This document shows, piece by piece, positions 44,215 to 56,582 of a stretch of DNA of 64,000 nucleotides; positions within the stretch are counted from its first letter, which is position 1; each line of letters opens with the position of its first letter. The DNA lies in assembly GCA_023853785.1 (NCBI GenBank), contig JAJIRX010000951.1, positions 1-64,000 on the forward strand, written 5' to 3'. This DNA comes from Psilocybe azurescens. Taxonomy: Eukaryota; Basidiomycota; Agaricomycetes; Agaricales; Agrocybaceae. A model generated the notes under the pieces. It worked only from the letters and a program-made list of their open reading frames with translations, did no database searches and was not told the origin of the DNA. Made by a program: the position numbers and the translations under genes.

Positions 44215-46255
44215 GGTTTGGAAAAAAGAGAAGCAGGGACTTCAGGTAGGAACAGCGTTTTTGCTAATATATGTCGAAGGCATCCCATGCCTTTCCATCA
44301 TGGTTTCCAGAATAGCCCACTTCTGCTGGCAGTGCGGTCCTTCTCTCTCGACATCACATTAAGATCAACACTAGTTTGTGCACGTTTACATGCCTAAAAT
44401 AGGCTTTCATCACTTATAGACTGCAATCCAATTTGCTACCATCGCTTCCAAATCGCAGTTCTCGGCGGTGCCCCTTAGCAGCAACAGGGTTATGTGATCA
44501 CAGCGTCTGAAGATTTAGCCCCCGCTTGACCATAAATATCCGCAGTAAACACACAAGTAGGGAACTGTAGAGACTTCCATTTCATTCATCGGTTCCACTG
44601 TTTCACAATAATAATAGATGTGAAAATTGGTTCCCTTATTAAGAATGCTCTATACCTCATCCTTATACAATGTTGCGCGGAGTTGTTGAAAGATGATCGA
44701 TCGAATGGAGAAACCGATCGCTTAGGCATCATAAGCGGCAACCCAACGGCTGCCGTCGACTTATTTTAAGGTCAACTGGACTAAGTGGTGACTGTAATTG
44801 GAACTGCGATGACATCTCGTTAACTACACCATAAGTACCAAACGTTGGTGGACACCACGGAGCCAGAGAGTCTGGTCCACGAGATTTACAGGTCCCGAAC
44901 ACTCCGCCGGACTCTTCTTCCCACATCATTGCCTACCATTATCCACCTCTCTGGCCTCCGTGCGCCATGTTGGGGAGCCATCGGTTGAGCACAATCTCGG
45001 CTATCTATGATACTCCAAATGACTACTTCCTAGCCAAAGCATGCAACTCAAAATAATGTACGGTGAGTGATGTGTGTTAGTGTACTAGGCCAGTGTACCA
45101 AGCCAGAAATGTCAATGCGTGTTTCCAAACAAAGTGCGCATCAAAGCGACATTTTGCAGGTGTCACAGTAGCCTGCAGTGTCTAAGTGAGATTTAATATG
45201 TCCCATATGTACCGCTTTGATGACGTGAAAAAATCTATTCAAGTAGCTGCTGGCTGTAGTCAAGGAATTGACACCTTTTGTTCTTCATGCCAGACAGCAA
45301 TCTCCTACCTAATCCTAAGATTACTCCTTATCTGTCTAGGTAGAAGTGGAAAACAGTGTGGTAAGCACATGGGTCCCCTATGGTGCACCGAGGTCATGGT
45401 ATTTTAAAAACAGTAATCATTATCTGACCTCAACAGTAAAGCAATGCTGAAGTTTCAGGAATGGGTCCAAAAGTTTGAGTGAATACAGTAACAGAGAGGG
45501 TCCTCAAACAGTTCACAACAAATTAATCCATCCTTCTCGGTATGTTTTCCTAACCCCGATGCAACTGCAGACATGCTTTGAGATAATGAGAGTGTGTGTA
45601 AGACTGAAGATTCAAAAGGTGGTAAATAAACAGAAGACTCGGACTTTCAGGCGCTTAAATAGATGCAACTTTGCCACTCATACTACCTTATTGTTGTGGA
45701 AGTGTTCTCTCGACAACACAGATTCAATGTGATCGAGACACAAAAGAACAATGAACTTGGGCGGGCAGATGTTGCTTTCTGTGCAGGTGGCACAGACATC
45801 CAGACGTCGCCAGTGTTGTGCGCAGTGGCGTGCCTTCGATGGCGGTGAGAGGAGGGTTGGGACAGTGACTACGGTTGTAGTCACGCTATACCATACGAGT
45901 TCGTCGGACTGTCCGGCGGACCATACGCCTCCCAGTGAACCAGATGTCCTCCACGGAACTGAACAAAATTAACTTGTGGGCCTTTTTCTCGGCACTTCGA
46001 TCAGAACGTTCTCGTCGATATCAATGGTTCAGCAAGCCATCTTGTACTCAGGCAAATGAGGTGGTGATCGCCATACAGCGCACAGCCCGGGACCAGAACC
46101 TATTTTAGAATACCATGTCACCCGGTGCCTTTGTCCTCAATTGATCCTCAATTGATGACCTGCTCGACTAGTATGTACCCACTACTTGGAGCAAGAAAGG
46201 CTTCCTCGCATGTCACATAATCTAACTCTAGTCGTGCAAGCTACTTTCCTGATTT
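44215..46255. other. Intergenic, about 2 kb
   Basis: No gene supported. The region between the MFS transporter and the methyltransferase, both transcribed leftward, has only short frames without domains. Confidence 0.45.
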
Positions 46256-48226
46256 TCACTTCTCTGCTACTTCAAACTCGACAAGACACATCTCAGCCAA
46301 GTCGAAGACCTTAAGCACACGTAGGCCTGCCTCTTTTCTGAAGTTCAAATTTTTCAGCGATCAGCAACAGGTAAAAATGTTTTTCTCGACAAAAAACGAA
46401 CCCTATGTTGATCATTTCAGTTGTGGTTCTTTCCCTTGTGTTGTACGACATCATCATAGTCAAGTCCTGATGGTATAGCCGGATCTGACCAGCCCCATAG
46501 TTAGGGAGCATTGGCTTGGGGGCCTGTTTTCAACATTAGGTCCTATTCGGTGCATTATAGGGTTCAGAAACATACCATATCAAGCCCATCGGTACTCGAT
46601 CCCGATGTCGGGAACATGTGTCGCAGTACGTGGTCATCTAATGATGTTGTCAGACGGACTCCATACCTTAATTCACCGTCTCTATACACTCACGTACGAG
46701 AGTCCGACTATGCGGGCCCATGGCTTCCCGTACAGATTTGAGTATTATTAGGGCCTTTTCATCCGTCCCTGTAGTATTGATCAGTATAATGCGCATGTAG
46801 ATACTTTTAACACACAATTGTGAAGAATATTTCGCAGCTAAAGGCAGAAACATCAGCAGATAGCAAGCATTCAGAAAACGACAACGTACATAATATAAAT
46901 CACAGTTTTGTACGGGAATTTTATCAAAGAAATCTCCTTCTACAAATGTGACCCGGCCAGCGAAATCGTCCTTCCAATGCTGGGTAATATTGGCCTCATG
47001 TTAGCCCACCACCAAACTTGGATTACCGACACTATATAGAACCTTACTTGTTTTGCAAGCGCCAGTGTTTCAGGAAGGTCAAATTGAGTAACATGGATGC
47101 TCGGACACATTTTCAAGAGCGATCGAGAGAAACCACCCATTCCTGATCCAACATCGCATACAGATTGTAAAGAGCTCCACGAATACACTACACTGACGAT
47201 CAGCTATAATAAATAAAGGTATGATTGAAAATGAGTTACCATGAAGGGCGGTGAGTGACCCAATAACTGAGTTCATGCTAACCATAGCTTTCATCATGAC
47301 CTTGTTTGTCAGTAAGATCGAGTGCTCTGAATAGACAGGTATGGCACACTTACTACGCGCCTCTCTTGCTGACTCTGAATGGATAGCAACCAAAAAGAGT
47401 GGTATGAGCTACTGCGAGAAAATATACGAGACAGCACGACACAATGAGACGTACACTGAGTTGTAACCACTGATAAAATGTTAGTCCTTGAAGGCCTTCA
47501 TCCCTGTTTCTGTATTGAAATACTGTCTCGGACATGCTCAGCGATTGACCGAATTGAGGATCAACGACATAATCAGAAAGTGCCAGAGCAGATCTCTGGC
47601 CTTCCTCGGTTATAAAGTCTACTAACGCTGATACCGAGTGGTCAGAGATGAGGTTGATCGATAGTCGGTTGTTTGCAAAAGTATCAGGTGAAACTAAGCA
47701 GGCATATTGCATGCATCAGCTTAGCTCTTGAATTGAAAGTAAAGTTAAAAGACCTTCACGAAAGCAATGCTTGGCTGCCAAGACTCGAAGGATTGAAGCC
47801 AGCTTCATTGGATGCACCCCAACCTTTTTAGACAGAGCGTCGACATGAAGGCCGTCAGGATGCTTTGCAAGTTCATCGGCAAATTTCTGGCGGACAGCCA
47901 CACGGAGACAAGCCCATCCGAAGTCTTGAGATCTCTTACCGTAAAATAAGCTGCAAGCAAAGACACATTCTTTAAGTATGTTTACGCACATTCATGATGG
48001 TGTGGGACGGTGGGGCCAAGATTGTGCACAACTGATCGCAGGCGCCTTCAAGTTTGCTGACTATCTTCTTCAGCTTGAGTTTATCATCTGCTATGTCGAG
48101 AGGGTGAGAGTCGAGGGAGTCTAGAGTTGGAGTTGGTGTTCCATATTTTTCGTATTCGTCAAGAGCGCTATGTGCAGCTTCCTTGATGATTGCAAGGAGA
48201 GAATCGACATGGTCACGGGCAGACAT
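46256..48226 (-). CDS. SAM-dependent O-methyltransferase (caffeate/COMT-like family)
   Basis: Start at 48226 (MSARDHVDSLLAIIKEAAHS), stop TGA at 46258-46256, with about eight exons. The N-terminal dimerisation domain is winged-helix-like: ELAKHPDGLHVDALSKKVGV, KLASILRVLAAKHCFRE, then TFANNRLSINLISDHSVSAL. SAM-binding motif I is VCDVGSGMGGFSRSL, followed by VTQFDLPETLALAKQ and RVTFVEGDFFDKIPV. The catalytic region LRNILHNC-GTDEKALIILKS and AMGPHSRTLV leads via a clean intron to HDHVLRHMFPTSG, then PMLPNYGAGQIRLYHQDLTM. The last exon reads AGLRVLKVFDLAEMCLVEF. The usual His-Asp-Trp of the catalytic loop reads HNC here. It likely methylates a hydroxyl of a small molecule. It lies divergent to the hydrolase gene with 592 bp between starts. 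Confidence 0.85.
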
Positions 48227-48818
48227 TGTCCGAGAGCTGTCAATTTAAATTTTTATTCAGTAGGAGTTATACTGCGTTATAACTACACGGTGATGAACTG
48301 TACAGTTATTTTTGGTTGTGTCCCAAATGCGATTTGAAAATTAGATTCAATACTCCTCGGAGGAGACATGTGCAGACGCTGTCAGACGATGTGATATTCT
48401 CGTCTATGATTCAAAGATCAAGACACGGATGCCGCACCTATCGCAGTAGTGGCTAGTTTGGTCAACATTCACATGCTTTACAGAGTGTATAATTTTAATT
48501 GCTTCAAAATTAATATTTTCCAGACCTATAGTATATACCGTATTGTTATATTTATCCGTGTCACTTCGCATCACATCTAGTACACATTTGACCCAAAGAT
48601 CATTTGACCCCAGATCATGGAATAGTTGAGAAGGCCAATCTCCCGTGAGGATCTGTTTTTAGAATCAGGGGATTCTTCGAAGCAAATAGTACGCAGAAGA
48701 GAAAGATTCTGGGCGTTGTATCAGATGGACAATTCTGATCATTCCAAGCCTGGGAAGACTGAGTTAGACCATAAATTGGCCTAACTTCAACTTGCTCATC
48801 AACAACCCACTAGCGATA
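48227..48818. promoter_or_regulatory. Shared upstream region of methyltransferase and hydrolase
   Basis: The 592 bp separate two divergent start codons. AT-rich segments are at 48240-48300 and 48485-48560. No specific operator was recognised. Confidence 0.45.
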
Positions 48819-50007
48819 ATGCTCACGACAAAGGTCACCAATGATATCGAATTTGCGTACCACGACAGCGGACCGCCACCTAACAAGTCGGAGTACGACA
48901 CCATAATTGTCATACATGGCCACACTTACCACAGTGGTACGCTTACTTACATTTTGATGCGTTCAGCCTGCAAGCATAAGAGTTGACATAAACGATCAGG
49001 TACATTTTCGCCTATGCTTGAAAAAGCGCACGCCTTTGGCTACCGCGTTATTCTTCCGAACCGTCGGTTGTATCCTGGGTCCACGCCCTACACTAAGGAA
49101 GAGGTCGATGCCTTTGAGCCCACTCATTCCACAGAAGAGATCACCAAAGCGTATTTAAAGCAAGGGGAGTATCTACTTCTGTTCGTCAACAACGTCATCA
49201 AGGAACACCACCTGAAGAATGTTATCCTTTCTGGATGGTCCCTCGGAACGGCATTCCTCAGCATCACAGTTGCATCCATCACCGCTGTGAGCGAGGAAGT
49301 CCGGGATAGTCTCCGAAAGGCTGTCAAATCTATTGTATGGTGGGGTACGTGAAGTTTGCATCTGATTAAAGTGAGAACGTATTCCGACATATTATATATA
49401 TAGATCCTCCGGCCAGCGCTCACGGAATTGAGAACCCTCCTACTGGAGGCTGGATTCCGCTCTACGACGAAACTCTTACTCCGCAGGAACGAGGACAAGC
49501 GTTTGGTCAGTGGCTAGCCCAATATTATCCGCACAAAAATCTAGAGAAGAAGGATTGCCATACTTTGATTTACAAAGTGGAGACTCCAGTCAAGACGCCT
49601 ACCTATACTGGGATATCCTTCCCAGAGTTTCTCACTAAGATTGACCTTACTGCTGGTGCAAACGGTGATGATCCCGTCGCGGGTAGCAAGCACTTCCAAC
49701 CCGTCACCAGCAAAGTTCGAGAGCTTTCCTTTTCAATAGTAACGTTCGATCTGCATGGGGGAACATTACTTTCGGCGTTATATATGGAGAGGAAAGTCCT
49801 TATAATGTGATCTGGGCTATATGGAAACTGGAAGAGGAGTCTGAGAAGACGGGGTTGTCTCTCAAAATTAAGAGCATGCCCGGCGCGAACCACTTTGTAA
49901 GTGTATATTCTATCGCTATAGATCTTTATACTCATAGGAGCTTCAACTTAAAGGTTATGGAGGATAATACGAAGCTTGTGTTTGATACTTTGCAAACATT
50001 TTCCTGA
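48819..50007 (+). CDS. Alpha/beta hydrolase-fold protein
   Basis: ATG at 48819 (MLTTKVTNDIEFAYHDSGPP). Exon 1 (48819-48936) has the strand-3 motif TIIVIHGHTYHSG, where HG forms the oxyanion hole. Exon 2 (49000-49344) has GYRVILPNRRLYPGSTPYT and the nucleophile elbow ILSGWSLGTAF (G-W-S-x-G, serine nucleophile). Exon 3 begins at 49404 (DPPASAHGIENPPTGGW). After KVRELSF the frame changes near 49730-49745 to FNSNVRSAWGNITFGVIYGE, then KLEEESEKTGLSLK and MPGANHF, whose His is in the right place for the catalytic triad. A final exon (about 49955-50007) ends LVFDTLQTFS. It is probably an esterase, lactonase or epoxide hydrolase-like enzyme. The unexplained frame change could be a lesion or an overlooked splice. 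Confidence 0.75.
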
Positions 50008-52274
50008 TTATACGGCTTTGTGTAAACTATCAAGTAAATCAAGATTGCCAGTGAATGGAAATTAGTTTCCTACTCAATAACGTTCTATTTCGAGTAATTA
50101 GTTTTACCATGTATATGAACTATGGGTTAAGTGCATTGGCCAGAGATGAAGGGGCGTGTGTCGAAATATGTGTCGGCCCAGAAACAGCTCGACAAAAAAG
50201 GACGAAAGGAAATAATGGGAATTTTAATTGCTTCAAACGCAATTCGATCAGCCTATAACCTGTTACTGTTACCATTGATAATTAATGAAAAGTACAGTTA
50301 GCATCCCAAGAGAGAAGCGAGAACTGTAAAAGCTTAGAAAATTAGGAAAAGAATAAAGAGGACGATTAAGATCTAGAAACCCTGGTTGAACCTTAAATGA
50401 TATTCGAAAGAATCTTAGGAGCGAGTCTATCGTGATGACATCACATCATCCCATACCCTCACCTTCATCCGCCCCCTAACCACACAAAATGAGGGGTAAC
50501 AATATGCGCAAGGCCCCCAATCAAAATTCCACGAGCCAAATGTCAACCTGCTCACCGGGCACCCGTACTCAAAATCCCTGTCACAAGTGAGACTAAATGG
50601 ACCCAAGAGTAGCATTAGGTTCTCAATGTGCGAGTAGGGGAATTGCGTATGGTGCTTCTGCTTCACCCGGAATGTCAGGGGGAGGTAAGTTCAGAGAAGG
50701 GTGGGTGATAACCCGCAGGAAACTCTCTTCTGTGGTAGGTTCCTCTTCACTCCAGCGAATACTGATGACCTCTCTTTTCGTTCTCTTCAAGGGAGATCTG
50801 AAGTTGAATAGAAGATCAATCAATGCATTTTTACTTCAAATCCACCCAGGCCCTGTTCATTCAAACCCTCATGGGCATCAAATATCGTACGACGTCAGGC
50901 CGGTCTCCATCCACATCTTCGGCAAGCTCGCCACTGAGGCCGTCAAGCGCCCGCTCAAGTTCCTGATGCTCGGCGGGACATTGTCCTTTCTTGTTATACC
51001 TCCCCCTTTCTTTTTCAAAACCGAGTGCCTTCGTTTGTTGCTTTTCTTTCTTTTTGTCATTCTTTGCTCCCCATCGCCTCACTATTGCTCTTCACCCCAT
51101 TCTCAAACTTCGTCTTCTCATATCATTTTCCTTCTTTGAGTGTTCTTTAGTTCTTCCTTCACTACTTGTGAATCTTGGGCTGTGAACCCTTTTAAGTTTT
51201 AACCCACGGTCAAACCAATGTGCGCCAATTTGATATCTTATTGGAGTCAGCGGCTCGTGCCGGAGGCGGAAGGCTATTTCATGCTACGCTTCGTGTCCTC
51301 AATGTCGATCGGCCAGGATGGCCAAGATGCGACGAGACTTGAGCTGAAGACGGAATAGAGTTAAAGATAGACCGCCCTTCCTCCATTCCAAACTGCGGAG
51401 AGGTCGGACAGGCGTTCAAACTTCACAGACTTTGGTGACCTTCTAGGTGTGAATGCTCTCACACCTGTCAATCTGGCTAAAGACAATGTATATGGCGCTC
51501 AGTGTTCCTTCTAGAATCAAGTGTTGTTTGGGCGGTCCATATCAGATACTGATGTCATGGGGGTTCTACTGCGCATTGTCCGAGTTTGGTCTAGTAGGGA
51601 CGGTTCATCCATGGTCTCCAGTGTCTTCTCTCATGACCAAAGTAAATTACTCCTCTGTTGATGCGGCGAACGACATGAATCTGTTATAGCTAGATTGTGA
51701 CCGTCTCTCTACGAGGTATACATAGCCCCAGAGATAATAGATCTGGTCTAAAGACGTCAAGATCGTCAGGTATGCCCATTAGAAGCTCACTCTACAGCTC
51801 AAAAGTCTGGATATCTACATATCAGCGGCCTTCCGAAGATATCTTTGAAATATTGACACCAGTGTCTCAGTGTGCCACTGTGGATATCAACCCAGCCTCC
51901 TACTGATCATCACTCACACACTTTACCAACATTTAACTCGGTACGCACAATTTCTTTTGGTTAAGCATAATTCCGAGCTTGATTTGGATTGGAGGTAGAA
52001 GCAGTCCTCGCCACATAGTATCAGCCTGCCTACCATCTAAAGATCTTAATTACCCTTGATCATTGACAACTGATAAATAACAATGGATGAACTTTCAAGT
52101 AAACATCGACTAATGTTGGAGATGATCCATTAGTCAGATGACTTCGTCGATAGGTAATTTTTAGGTTGACTATGAAGTACTGCGAAGTAGGCGACTAAAA
52201 CCAAATAGTCGGAGGTTTTCACCCCTATAAAATCACACGCGATCGAAGACAACCCCTCCACATCAGACTCGAAA
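50008..52274. other. Intergenic, about 2.3 kb
   Basis: No supported gene. The frame 50597-51139 is long (180 codons) but becomes a phenylalanine-, serine- and pyrimidine-driven tail after 50980 and has no domain. Frames at 51453-51906 show no family. Confidence 0.45.
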
Positions 52275-54660
52275 ATGACGGGAAGCACTCGCAATGACTC
52301 TCGTTTTATTTCCCCTCCGATAGATTTACCTTTGGAGTTTGTATTCGATTTTCATTACAAAGAGAATCCGAACCACTCTGCGTTCACTTATCCTACCAAG
52401 GACGACAAACGCCTCAGAACTTGTACCTATAAAGAATTCATCCCAGCAGTCCATCGTGCCGGCCAGGCTATCTCCAACTCTATCGGACTTCAACGCTCCA
52501 AGTCTACTGCAGTATTTCCAGTCGTTGTGGTGATCTTAAAGACCGGTTAGTGCCTAGCTGTTTTTAAATACCATTTTATAATTCAACGGTCTTTCAGACA
52601 CAGTAACATATATGACAGTACTTGCCGTATGCTCTCTTATATTTCTTTCAATCACAACAATAATCGAGTCTGACGCGGCAGGGACTACTGCGTGCTGGAT
52701 ATACGGCATTTCCCATATCACCTCGATTCTCCCCAATCGTCGTCGCACATTTACTCAAAGAGTCTCGACCAGTAGCCATAGTTGTCGATACAACTACAAA
52801 AGATCTTGCAAACCAGGCACTAACAGGATCCACGGACGGATATAAGCCCCTTCTATGCGAGCTTCCCCCATTCTCCGTGCTCTATTCAAAAGACGATACA
52901 TACATCTCATTGCCAAGGCATGACCGTAAACCGGAAGATATATCCATCATAACACATTCGTCAAGCTCAAGTGCAATTTTTCCCAAAGTCATATCTTGGT
53001 CCAGCAGCGCTGTCACCCATCATGGAGAGATCAAAGGTATGGTGGCATTGCAACATGCTGTATCTGGAGCTAACGAAGAACCAGACATGCCGGTTCACCA
53101 GCTGGCAGGTCAAATCCTCGGTTGCTTTGCCTTGGAGCTATTTCATAGCTTTGGTATGGCCATGTTCTTTATGACGGTACGCCTTATATTATACGATGCT
53201 AGAACGAAGACTTACCAGTTAAGTCTACCAGATTCGAAGAGGCTGCGTTATGGGGGTCATGGATCCTGCAGAACCAACTTCCATTCTTCCTGCTGATATG
53301 AATGACGTATTCCAATGCTTCGAACGCACCCAGCCTGACTTTCTAATGTCAAATGCACGTGCCGTGGAGGTAAGAATCCTTGCAGCTCAACAAATGAAAG
53401 GAAAGCCAATCACAAATAGCTTTGGGCGGAGGATCCGAAGAAAGTATTGGCTCTTAGCAATTCCCCAACTAAGATTGTAAGTAACTCTCATTCAAGTAAT
53501 GGTCTCCGTCCAATCTTACAGATTTGAAGTTTTATGGTGGCAGATTCTTAAACAAAGGTGTGGGAAATAGCCTGGTGCGGCATGGGGTTAAGCTTTGTTC
53601 CTCCTATGGCGGGTATGTCCATTATGTCCATTATATCTTGATGTAAACGTCTCATCCAAATGTTCAGAACCGAATGTGGTCCGATAACAATCTTACCACG
53701 TAGGAGACCTTCCAGCCTCCACTCAACAAACATCATTCGAGTTCACAAATATTACCGCAGATTTTCAGGGAGAAGACTGGGAATACTGGACCGTATATCC
53801 ACGTCCAGATATTAATTTTATATCTCGCGGTGACGGCTTAGCCGAACTCATTGTAGTGGTCAGTTATTTTTTGCAAGTTTACTCGATTCTGTTTTGAAAT
53901 AAAAGCTGCAGCCTACAGACGAGCCAAACTATTTAGGCGCTACAAACACTACTTGGAAAGGAAAACCAGCCTACAATCCAGGAGATCTCTTCTTCCCCCA
54001 CCCTACAAAACCCCACACATATAAAATGTTTGGAAGATCGGCCGACCAAATTCTACTGGCTACTGGTGAATCGGTATGGGCCTGAGTAACTATTCATAAG
54101 AGAAGGATGTTGACCCTTTTTTTGTTTCAGATCAATCCTGTCGAGATCGGTAAGGCAATCCGGTTGATATTTTATTTTATATCTTCTAACAAGCAGTAGA
54201 GAGTGAATTAATAAGGCACTCTCTAATATCAAATGCAATTATGTTCGGTCACAGTCGGTTCAAGGTAGGGGTAGTCATTGAACCTGTGTGGATGCAGGGA
54301 AGCGTTCAAGCCAACAACATGTCGGAAAAGATATTTATCGACGAGATTTGGTAGGCTGATTTATTGAATTTCCACTCAAATTATTACTAAAGAGATGTTT
54401 TCAAAATAGGCCAGCGATCCAGGAGATTAATCTAACGTCGCCGTCATACGCAAACATTTCACGAAACGTGAGCACTATGAACAGCTTTCTAAAGCTCTAC
54501 ATGAATCTAACTCATATTCAATTAGATGATCATTGTCGCTGATAGTAAAAAACCGATATCCATCTCTGCAAAGGGATTACCCAGAAGGCCGGTTGTTTGG
54601 CTTCACTATCAAGATGAAATAGACGCCCTTTACGCGGCTGATTTGAGGGTACCCCGGTAA
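52275..54660 (+). CDS. Adenylation-domain enzyme (NRPS-like / acyl-activating), lacking downstream domains
   Basis: ATG at 52275 (MTGSTRNDSRFISPPIDLPL). Introns 52546-52597 and 52627-52681 join VVVILKT, DTVTYMTVLA and GLLRAGYTAFPISPRFSP in frame. The nucleotide-binding loop is THSSSSSAIFPKVISW, a variant of the THSSGSTGFPK motif that lacks its glycines. LFHSFGMAMFFM follows, then YGGTECG across an intron (A5-like), then MFGRSADQILLATGES with NPVEI (A7/A8-like) and FGHSRFKVGVVIEPVW. The C-terminus has a KPISISAKGLPRRPVV-like block and YQDEIDALYAAD, then a stop at 54660. Junctions near 53477-53521 and 53690 do not keep frame in my reading. Relatives usually carry a carrier-protein and a reductase domain afterwards; none follows. 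It would activate a carboxylic acid as adenylate. Confidence 0.72.
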
Positions 54661-56582
54661 AATATACGCTCATGTATTGATTAGATATTGTAATATAATC
54701 TGCAGATATGTGACATGACAAAGAAGAGGTTGGATAGCATTGATCATGCTGATGATAATAGAAACGACACTCTGGAGACTAGAGCGAATTCCCGAATGAG
54801 TACTCAGGCCATATGCTGCACAAACTCAACGTTTACCTCTGATTTGAGCTTCCAAGAAAAAATTCTTTGATTGTATGTAGACCATGTCCGATGATAGTAA
54901 AAATCTCCATCACCTAAGGCGTCCATCAGCTTCTCTTCCCGCCCAATAAGTTCCACGCAGTTATCGCTACTACGTATAATTTCCAGAGATTTATATCACA
55001 AGTAATTAAGGTAACACTTTGACTCAGAGCTGGGAATCGGATGCCACCTGGTGCCCTATCGTCGTCACGCGAAATTATTTAGACGCCCACACGCCGGGCC
55101 GGCGCTCATCCAATGAGATACCACGGATAAGGTCTCGAAATTCTCTGTCTTATCCCAGTCACACCATGCCTTGGTGCCCGACACTAACAATATAAGGTTG
55201 CACACCTGGAGTGAATATAACAGATGGGCCTATCTCAACGGAGGGAAGAAAGCATAATCTCTTTATTTTGATAGTAATCGAACATCAACGGAAGAGCTTT
55301 TTCACAAGTAGAAAGATCGTGAGAATGGCTGGTACCTAATATACAGTCCATATTTGTGTGAGATCAGCTCAGTTTCGATATCATCGGTATCGTCCAATAG
55401 AGGCTTTCATCGGAAGTATGAACCTGCCGGCAGGAAGTCCAGCTTGATGAGAGCCATGGGGCCTTCGTTATGTGGGAACTGTGGACTACCCACCTTTGAT
55501 TCATTGCTGGGCTCGAAATAGCAAGTACTCATAATGGGTAAGACGGTGATGCATAAATATCGGCTCCAGAACAATCAGAAAGCTATAGATATCCTGCCCC
55601 TATCGTGACATCAAGCCCGCTTCAATCGAATTAAATGAAGGTTGATGGCTTGGGAAGTTACTTATTGGGGAGTAAGCCCCCTCTCTACTGCCCGATACCT
55701 AAATGTCTGAGCCCACGTGATCCGCTGGCTTTTTGATGGTCACCCCGTGAGAACTTTGAAAGCTCTGAGTGTCGAGCACAGCTCACCATAGAGCATGCCA
55801 GGTACTGGCATAGCGAAGCGTTCTAATAAAAATGATAGCCCTTGAGGGCACTAGGCTGAATTACCGACTCGCTGCTTGTTTAGCGTTCTAACCCTGGCTT
55901 GTGCTTGTGAAGCGATGTGTGACAATGTGTGAGTCTGTGATTCGTCGTTACTAACACCGATGAAGGCTCCGACTGAAGTAACTGAACTATGAACAGCGAC
56001 CAACCAACGACTTAGTCTTACCACCGCAGCTTGCAGCACCAGAAAGCACCTCATGCCTCAGGTAACACTAGCTCAAGCTAAACGGTCCGTTTGGGCTATG
56101 TCCTGCATGAGAAGTCATCCACTTATACACCAGATTTTAACGCCTACACCAGCCCCCCCTAAGCTCTCTGCAAAAGTCAGGTGACCTCCTGCATCCCAAC
56201 GCGTCCACGGTCCAAAGAAAGAAAGACTCGAACCACTATCACATCCTGCTCAGGGCTCATCCCGTCTGCTCGCTGCCCTTTATTGTCCTACAATCAAGTG
56301 CTTATATGCTTGTGTAGAGATACATTTCTACTCCAATTGCTATCCACTTGCATCCATATATCCTTTGCTTTCCCATTTCGCGAAGTTGGAAATAAACACG
56401 AATACGGCCATATACCATTCAACGGTTCAACACTTATTTTTTGGAACTATAAACACCTACTGACGTACACGGTGGCCTACGCTCATACCAATCACACCTC
56501 CACTTCTCGCAACCACGATAACGACTCTTCACCCTCAGGTTTCGATTGCAATTCATAAACGACGTTTCGACGGTAATCAAAC
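54661..56582. other. Intergenic, about 1.9 kb
   Basis: No gene supported. In particular, no carrier-protein or reductase domain was found downstream of the adenylation gene. It separates the putative cluster from the GCP2 gene; 56100-56580 may contain the GCP2 promoter and 5' leader. Confidence 0.45.

Noticed and set aside
50597..51139. 180-codon plus-strand frame as a gene
   Set aside because: The second half is pyrimidine-rich low complexity, there is no domain, and an equally open frame exists on the other strand.
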